Source of the DNA: Sulfuricurvum sp.
GTDB lineage: Bacteria > Campylobacterota > Campylobacteria > Campylobacterales > Sulfurimonadaceae
NCBI RefSeq assembly: GCF_028713855.1
Contig: NZ_JAQTNN010000001.1
Span: 212,696 to 276,695, forward strand
Length of the DNA stretch: 64,000 bases
Reading direction: 5' to 3'
Position numbers and translations under genes: made by a program. Below are positions 58,116 through 64,000 of this stretch, one piece after another (position 1 is the stretch's first letter; each line of letters begins with the position of its first letter). The notes under the pieces are model-generated. The model was not told the DNA's origin, did no database searches, and saw only the letters and a program-made list of their open reading frames with translations.

Positions 58116-58137
58116 AATAGTTATTATAATAACTATT
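58116..58137. promoter_or_regulatory. Perfect 22-bp palindrome upstream of marR; candidate MarR operator
   Basis: AATAGTTATTATAATAACTATT equals its own reverse complement; about 50 bp upstream of the marR start. Confidence 0.65.
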
Positions 58138-58219
58138 ATCTAGGTAATTATATTCTCTTTCTAAGAGAGAGGTTGAATTATTCTGTTTCAAACTATTTTT
58201 TTTAGTATATTTAACAATA

Positions 58220-58537
58220 TTGGGTAATATGTCTTCTATAATTAACGACTTGGAAGGTAGAGGAAGGGATTGGATGCAGAGATTTGTCTATTTAATTATT
58301 TTAGCGGTTGTATTACTGTTGTTCAAAGCATTTTTTTTAGATGAGTATTTAGAAAATAGGGCAAAAGAAAATAATACTTCCGTTGAAGCAGTCCCGGATG
58401 AGCCGGCTTCGATGGCGAAATCGGAGAATAATATTAGTGTTAAGCATTCAACAAAAAGTTTCGAAGAAAAAATGAATGATACTCCTTTAGATCGATTGGG
58501 AGATTCAATAGCTAAAAAGCTTGAAAATAAATTATAA
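58220..58537 (+). CDS. Hypothetical single-TM protein
   Basis: 105-aa ORF with one TM (RFVYLIILAVVLLLFKAFFL) and a charged tail; real start may be downstream of 58220. Confidence 0.55.
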   Translation: MGNMSSIINDLEGRGRDWMQRFVYLIILAVVLLLFKAFFLDEYLENRAKENNTSVEAVPDEPASMAKSENNISVKHSTKSFEEKMNDTPLDRLGDSIAKKLENKL

Positions 58538-58543
58538 AATAGT

Positions 58544-59425
58544 TTATTTTTGACGTGAAAGAATCACTCCGCTCATGACGATTAAAACTCCTCCCATAAT
58601 CACCATCGGTGTCGGGAGGATATCCCCTAACATTATTCCAAACAGCGTTGCAAACAGGATAACAGAGTAGCTCACCGTGCTGATTATTCCTGCTTTGGCG
58701 TAAAAATAGGCACGGGTCATATAAACCTGTCCATATGCGGCAGTAATCCCTATCAGTGCAATCCATACCCAATCCATCCGCTGCGGCATTGTGAAGGGCG
58801 AGAGGGCAAAGGCAAACAGTTCCGAGGTTACGTATTCAGCCGCAATCATTAGCATAATCGGAATGAGGACACCGGAAATCATAAATGAGAGGACAACGGT
58901 TCGCTCATCATAAAACGCTTTGAGACTTCGGACACTGGTATAAGCCAACGCCGAGAGCAATCCGGTCAATATTCCCATGACGTGAAGATAACCAAACTGC
59001 AACCCGCTGAGTATTGCAACCCCTACAAATCCGATCAAAACGGCTAAAACAGCTCGTGATGATAGCTTCTCACCCAGTAGAAAAAAAGCAAGCAAAGCGG
59101 TAAAAATAGGCTCTGTTTTGGCAAAAACAATCGCATTTGAAAGGGTAGTCGCACTGATGGTGTAAAAGAAGGTCAAAAGTGCAATGGTTCCGATAATTCC
59201 GCGAAAAATGAGAGTTAAGGGTTTTCCGCCTACATTACGAATAGGCTTAAGCATAACCAGTGCCGCGATCACAATCAATCCGATACCGTTACGCCAAAAG
59301 GTCACTTCGACTGAGCCCATAGAGCCGGAGAGGAGTTTGGCAAATACCATGGTGAGGGCAAACAAAAAGGAAGCGATAAGCATATACCCTATGCCTCTGC
59401 GGGTGTCAGTCAGGTGTGATTTCAT
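58544..59425 (-). CDS. EamA/DMT-family transporter
   Basis: Ten-TM pattern; ALTMVFAKLLSGSMGSVEVTFWRNGIGL, FAKTEPIFTALLAFFLLGEKLSSRAVLAVLIGFVGVAIL. Confidence 0.9.
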   Translation of the reverse strand: MKSHLTDTRRGIGYMLIASFLFALTMVFAKLLSGSMGSVEVTFWRNGIGLIVIAALVMLKPIRNVGGKPLTLIFRGIIGTIALLTFFYTISATTLSNAIVFAKTEPIFTALLAFFLLGEKLSSRAVLAVLIGFVGVAILSGLQFGYLHVMGILTGLLSALAYTSVRSLKAFYDERTVVLSFMISGVLIPIMLMIAAEYVTSELFAFALSPFTMPQRMDWVWIALIGITAAYGQVYMTRAYFYAKAGIISTVSYSVILFATLFGIMLGDILPTPMVIMGGVLIVMSGVILSRQK

Positions 59426-59504
59426 GGACGGGATTGTACCATGATATCGGTTTTTGGATACAATAGATTTCTTTTATAATTTTAGAAACTATGGAATTAT
59501 TGTA

Positions 59505-61700
59505 ATGTTTAAAACAGCTAATTTTTCAGGTGATTTTTGGGGCGGAACAGCAGCTATGTTGGTGGCTATGCCCGCCGCAATTGCTTTTGGTGTGACGATT
59601 TACGGAACGATTGGCGGACACTACGCTGCTTATGGTGCGATAGCAGGTATTTTAGGGGTTGCATTAATCGGAATTACGGCTTCTTTGGCAGGCGGTACCC
59701 ACCGTTTGATTTCTGCTCCAAGTGCTCCGGCAGCGGCAGTATTATCTGCTTTTGCTCTCGAATATATTAATCTCGATTACGGACCTGATTTGGTCTTTGT
59801 GATGCTTATGATCGTCGCACTTCTTTCAGGGGTATTTCAAGTGCTTTTTGGGGTGGTCGGGCTGGGTCGGTTGATCAAATACATGCCTTTTCCCGTTGTA
59901 AGCGGCTATCTCAGCGGGGTAGGGCTGTATATTATCGCTTCTCAGACGCCAAAATTTCTAGGGTTTCCCCAAGGGGCAGATTTTTGGGGGTCCCTGCAAC
60001 TTTCAGCCGCATGGCAATGGGAAAGTATAGTGGTTGGATCGGTAACCATCGCTATTATGCTTTATGCGACTAGGTTTTTACGCGTTATTCCGGCAGTTAT
60101 CGTGGCATTGATAGCGGGAATCCTGACGTATGGCGCATTGGGGACGATGGACCCTATTTTATTTCAAGCGAATAATCCTCTGGTGATTGGAGAACTGGGC
60201 GGATCCGGTGGGATCGATATGGTTCAAATGTTGGTAAAACGGTTTGAAGTGTTGGGAAATATTTCATTGGATGAGATGAAGATTCTCTTTTTTCCTGCTT
60301 TGACCCTTGCGGCATTGTTATCGATTGATACCCTTAAAACCTGTATTATTTTGGATTCAATGACCCATTCTTTCCATAATTCTAACCGCGAGCTCATTGC
60401 TCAGGGGAGTGGAAACATCCTCTCTTCTTTGGTCGGAGGAATGCCCGGATCTGGGATGATGGGCGCAACAATGGTAAACATCTCCAGCGGTGCGACAACA
60501 CGTCTATCGGGTTTTATTGAGGGGATCATGGCGGTTATCGCTTTTCTCTTGTTGGGGAGTTTTATCGCATGGATTCCGGTTGCTGCTTTGGCAGGGATTT
60601 TGATCGTCATCGGTTTTCGGATGATTGATCGACACAGCATCAAACTTCTCAGATCACGCCAAACGGCACTTGATTTTTTTATTATCGTTTCTGTTGCCAT
60701 CAGTGCTCTCTCGATCAGCCTGATCGCCGCTGCGGGAGTCGGTTTATTCCTGGCAATTGTTTTGTATATCGTTCAGCAGATAGGATCATCGGTTGTCTAC
60801 CGTCATCAAGACGGTACGGAGGCGCGGAGTAAAATTGTCCGTAGTAAAGCTGAAGATGCTGTCTTACGTCAAAAAGGGGCTGAATTTTCGGTGTATGAAC
60901 TGCACGGCAGCCTCTTTTTCGGAACGGCGAATCAACTTTATACGATGCTTCGTGAAGATTTGCAGACAAAAAAATACATTATTATCGATATGAAGCGGGT
61001 ACAGACGGTCGATTTGACCGCTGCACATATTCTCCTGCAGATTAAAGATATTCTTCACGATAAAGGCGGATATCTCATTTTATGCCGATTACCTCATAAG
61101 TTACCGACGGGGGAAGATGTGGAAAATTATTTCAATCATGTCGGACTTCTCAAACACTTGAGTCCGATTATGGTTTTTGATGATTTGGATGATGCGGTCG
61201 AATGGGCAGAAAATAGAATAATCAAAGAGAGTGTTATCGGATCGGATTCAGAGAAAATACTGGAGTTGGAGGATTTTGATCTTTTCAAAGGGAGAAAAGC
61301 TGAAACGCTCGATGAGATACGGAGTTTGGTGGAGAGCAGGTCGTATAAAAAAGGGGAAGTGATCTATTCAGAGGGGGAAGGAAATGGTGAAATATACTTG
61401 ATCCGACGCGGATTGGTTCGCCTTATGCTCCCTTATCCCGATCGCAAAAATGTTCACCTTAGTACCCTCGGGAAGAACAATTTTTTCGGAGAATTTTCCT
61501 TTTTGGAAGGGGCGCCGCATTACACTGATACTATTGCAGGTGCCGATACCGATTTATACTGCATTTCGCGTGAAGCGTTCGATATGTTTTCCGTACATCA
61601 TAAAAAAGCGGCCTTTCATTTTATGCAAAGCCTTGCCAGTGTATTAGCTGAGCGGCTTCGAATGACACGTGCCGAATTGGGTGCGGAGTACGACGTCTAA
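59505..61700 (+). CDS. SulP-family transporter with STAS and C-terminal cyclic nucleotide-binding-like domains
   Basis: SulP TMs (SAPSAPAAAVLSAFALEYI), STAS (YIIIDMKRVQTVDLTAAHIL), cNMP (KKGEVIYSEGEGNGEIYLIRRGLVRLML...GKNNFFGEFSFLEGAPHYTDTIAG). Confidence 0.92.
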   Translation: MFKTANFSGDFWGGTAAMLVAMPAAIAFGVTIYGTIGGHYAAYGAIAGILGVALIGITASLAGGTHRLISAPSAPAAAVLSAFALEYINLDYGPDLVFVMLMIVALLSGVFQVLFGVVGLGRLIKYMPFPVVSGYLSGVGLYIIASQTPKFLGFPQGADFWGSLQLSAAWQWESIVVGSVTIAIMLYATRFLRVIPAVIVALIAGILTYGALGTMDPILFQANNPLVIGELGGSGGIDMVQMLVKRFEVLGNISLDEMKILFFPALTLAALLSIDTLKTCIILDSMTHSFHNSNRELIAQGSGNILSSLVGGMPGSGMMGATMVNISSGATTRLSGFIEGIMAVIAFLLLGSFIAWIPVAALAGILIVIGFRMIDRHSIKLLRSRQTALDFFIIVSVAISALSISLIAAAGVGLFLAIVLYIVQQIGSSVVYRHQDGTEARSKIVRSKAEDAVLRQKGAEFSVYELHGSLFFGTANQLYTMLREDLQTKKYIIIDMKRVQTVDLTAAHILLQIKDILHDKGGYLILCRLPHKLPTGEDVENYFNHVGLLKHLSPIMVFDDLDDAVEWAENRIIKESVIGSDSEKILELEDFDLFKGRKAETLDEIRSLVESRSYKKGEVIYSEGEGNGEIYLIRRGLVRLMLPYPDRKNVHLSTLGKNNFFGEFSFLEGAPHYTDTIAGADTDLYCISREAFDMFSVHHKKAAFHFMQSLASVLAERLRMTRAELGAEYDV

Positions 61701-61778
61701 AAACGCTTATCAATCAAAGCAGATTAACCCGAAATGCTCACGAGCGCTAGAGGTGTAATCGACTTCCCTTAGTATCGC

Positions 61779-62321
61779 TTATCTCCCGTAGTACGATATC
61801 ATTGTCGCTTTACCTATGGAATGGGCATTAATCATATACCCAGCCAATGCCGGTGAAGCTTTAGAATCCAAATCGAGGTGATCGACATTGAGTGCATGGA
61901 CGGTGAACATATAACGATGAGGTTTGTCCCCTTTGGGTGGACACGCTCCGCCAAATCCGGCTGATCCGAAATCGGTAACACCTTGAATCGATTTGATAGC
62001 GGTATGTTTGGTGATATTTCCAAAATCAGCCGGTAACGACGTAACCGTTGAGGGGAGGTTAAAAACAACCCAATGCCACCAGCCGCTTCCCGTAGGAGCA
62101 TCGGGGTCATAGACCGTTACCGCGAAACTTTTTGTCCCTTTAGGGGCATCGCTCCAATGCAGTTCCGGAGAGATATTCTTCCCCTCACACCCGAATCCTG
62201 AAAACTCTTGAGTTTTGGTGAGTTGACCGGAGAGATCGTTGCTATGAAGGGTAAACTCTCCCGCTAAAAGCGAGGTTGTAGTCGCCAAAAAGATACTTGT
62301 TATCAAAGATATAAGATGCAT
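61779..62321 (-). CDS. YbhB/YbcL-family Raf kinase inhibitor-like (PEBP) protein, exported
   Basis: KSFAVTVYDPDAPTGSGWWHWVVFNLPS; GGACPPKGDKPHRYMFTVHAL. Confidence 0.93.
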   Translation of the reverse strand: MHLISLITSIFLATTTSLLAGEFTLHSNDLSGQLTKTQEFSGFGCEGKNISPELHWSDAPKGTKSFAVTVYDPDAPTGSGWWHWVVFNLPSTVTSLPADFGNITKHTAIKSIQGVTDFGSAGFGGACPPKGDKPHRYMFTVHALNVDHLDLDSKASPALAGYMINAHSIGKATMISYYGR

Positions 62322-62444
62322 ACGTGACTCCTTTGAGTATTATGACTATATTGTAGCATTATGAAATGTATGGTTAGTTTAATTTATCACATTAGAGAAC
62401 GATTTTTGCTTGTCAAAGTTTGTACTTTATATCAGGAGTTCGTG

Positions 62445-63002
62445 ATGAATATAACCGCTGCATTAAATTCGGTAAATACCATTTCCTCTGTCATCTTGAA
62501 AGATACAAGCGTTTCCCAAGACTATATTGATGTAATTAACAAACTTCATCCGGTTGTCCCCTATCAGACACGCGATGAGATCAATAGCAATGATGCGGCA
62601 TTGGAACAATTTAAAAAAGATATATCTACAAAAGGGGCGGCTCAGTTTTTAAGTGATCTGAATGAAGAAAAAATCAAAACACTTGTCGAAGAATATCGCC
62701 AAAAATTGTTGAAAGAGAAAGAGGCAAATCCTGAAAATCCGATGGATATTAACAAGATGGTCAGCGACTATCGAAAACTTTTGCTTAAAGAGATGATGGA
62801 AGCGCAAAAGGCAGAACACGAGAAGCAAAAAGCTGAGCAGAATACCAATCCATTAGAATCGCAAACTCTTTCAACAGCGGATATTTTTGACAGTATTAAA
62901 GAGAGTGAGGTTAAATCGTCTAATGAAAAGACGGTTGATCTTTTGGAATTGATGATTAATACTGTGTGTATTGAAACGGATAAAAAAGAGAATGAGGCTT
63001 AA
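62445..63002 (+). CDS. Hypothetical protein
   Basis: Charged helical ORF; likely start at 62445 with upstream purine-rich RBS (caggag). Confidence 0.65.
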   Translation: MNITAALNSVNTISSVILKDTSVSQDYIDVINKLHPVVPYQTRDEINSNDAALEQFKKDISTKGAAQFLSDLNEEKIKTLVEEYRQKLLKEKEANPENPMDINKMVSDYRKLLLKEMMEAQKAEHEKQKAEQNTNPLESQTLSTADIFDSIKESEVKSSNEKTVDLLELMINTVCIETDKKENEA

Positions 63003-63521
63003 CTAAATTACAGCTAATTTTTTATGAAAAACAGCCAATTCCAGAGAATCGATTTTTTGATCCCATAAATCAGACTCAGGAAATGCGATCATCTCACCTG
63101 TACGAATATAGCCTCTTCTCTCATAATACTCGATCAATTCCGCGCGGTGAGTGATTACCTCCATGATCGCTGTACTAACTCCCCATTGTTGCATGGCTTC
63201 GGATTCGGCGTAGGCTAACAGCTCTTTACCGATTCCCCCACCTTGAAGTGAAGGCTCAACCGCAAATAATCCGAAATGGACGGTATCGGTTTCGCGATGG
63301 GCATGAATGGTGGCAAGGATCGTTTCGTCAGATCGGGCAATAAGAATCAGTGAATCAGGATTATTCAGCAGTTGGATCAACCCCGCCTCATCGATCCGTT
63401 TCCCATTTAACAGATCAGCCTCGGTCGTCCATCCCGCGCGGGAGCTATCACCGCGATAGGAGCGGTTTATGAGGGAGGTTAGGGCAGGGATGTCGTTGTG
63501 GGTGGCATGGGTGAAAATCAT
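63003..63521 (-). CDS. GNAT-family N-acetyltransferase
   Basis: HFGLFAVEPSLQGGGIGKELLAYAESEAMQQWGVSTAIMEV acetyl-CoA-binding motif; start at 63521 inferred. Confidence 0.88.
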   Translation of the reverse strand: MIFTHATHNDIPALTSLINRSYRGDSSRAGWTTEADLLNGKRIDEAGLIQLLNNPDSLILIARSDETILATIHAHRETDTVHFGLFAVEPSLQGGGIGKELLAYAESEAMQQWGVSTAIMEVITHRAELIEYYERRGYIRTGEMIAFPESDLWDQKIDSLELAVFHKKLAVI

Positions 63522-63543
63522 AATAAGATTGTAGCATAGTAGA

Positions 63544-63999
63544 TTATGCAAGCTCAATTTTGAACGTATTAAAAATAATATCAGTTGCCAACATCCGTGT
63601 CGCATGACTCACTGCATCGAGAATATCGCTATCACTCCATCCCATTTCTCGCAAGGTATCCAAATCATCTGGGTTAACCGAGTGTGCAATGCGGACTGCT
63701 TTGATCGCCAGTAAGAGCATGGCTATTTCGCGTTGGGGAAGGTTTGCTGACTTTGGATCTTTACGCATTTCTGCCACCTGATCGAATGTCCATCCCGCTA
63801 GATTTATTAACATCCCCGTATTATAATCGATACAAAATTGGCATTCTTCCCCACTGGAAACCATGATTCGGATTGCGGCGAGCAGGGGCATCGAGAGAGT
63901 TGGGTGCTTCATATAGAATTTTATAAAATCCATCTGCTGGCGTAGCAACTCGGGGCTGATGCTAAGTAGCTGTGCATTGTTGCCGACGGTTCTTCCCAT
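63544..63999 (-). CDS. Carboxymuconolactone decarboxylase/AhpD-like protein (may extend past the window end)
   Basis: SSGEECQFCIDYNTGMLINLAGW (CxxC-containing AhpD-like motif). Confidence 0.8.
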   Translation of the reverse strand: MGRTVGNNAQLLSISPELLRQQMDFIKFYMKHPTLSMPLLAAIRIMVSSGEECQFCIDYNTGMLINLAGWTFDQVAEMRKDPKSANLPQREIAMLLLAIKAVRIAHSVNPDDLDTLREMGWSDSDILDAVSHATRMLATDIIFNTFKIELA

Positions 64000-64000
64000 C

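Overview
The window is mostly a dense, conserved chromosome of a Campylobacterota (epsilonproteobacterial) type. Gene order such as aroB-mscS-mtaB-ftsH-like-bioV and tsaE-lptB-rpoN supports this; a Sulfuricurvum/Sulfurimonas-like host is an inference. I saw no rRNA, tRNA or CRISPR array. Main contents: the 3' end of a large RTX adhesin with LapG-like and LapD-like genes; housekeeping genes (trpD, trpB, rpoN, lptB, truD, psd, ychF, pepA, apt, rpiB, lepB, folD); an SdhABE/MfrABE-type succinate dehydrogenase/fumarate reductase operon; a nitrogen-fixation accessory region (two NifX-like proteins, two 8Fe-type ferredoxins, a TOBE-like protein, a HicB-like/Sel1/NifU-C fusion and several unknown small proteins); an AaeXAB-like efflux operon with a MarR regulator; and a SulP-STAS-cNMP transporter. 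The most unusual locus is an AT-rich insertion at about 21.56-23.67 kb. It carries a Y1/RAYT-type transposase ORF whose own coding sequence contains many 23-nt REP-like hairpins. The stems show compensatory changes, and a three-part BIME-like block occurs as direct copies near both ends of the ORF. Other items of note: an FtsH-like AAA protein that has lost HEXXH, an unlisted 26-aa membrane miniprotein, a perfect 22-bp palindrome upstream of marR, and two dispersed intergenic repeats of a kind seen in many bacteria. All family calls come from reading motifs by eye; no database search was run.
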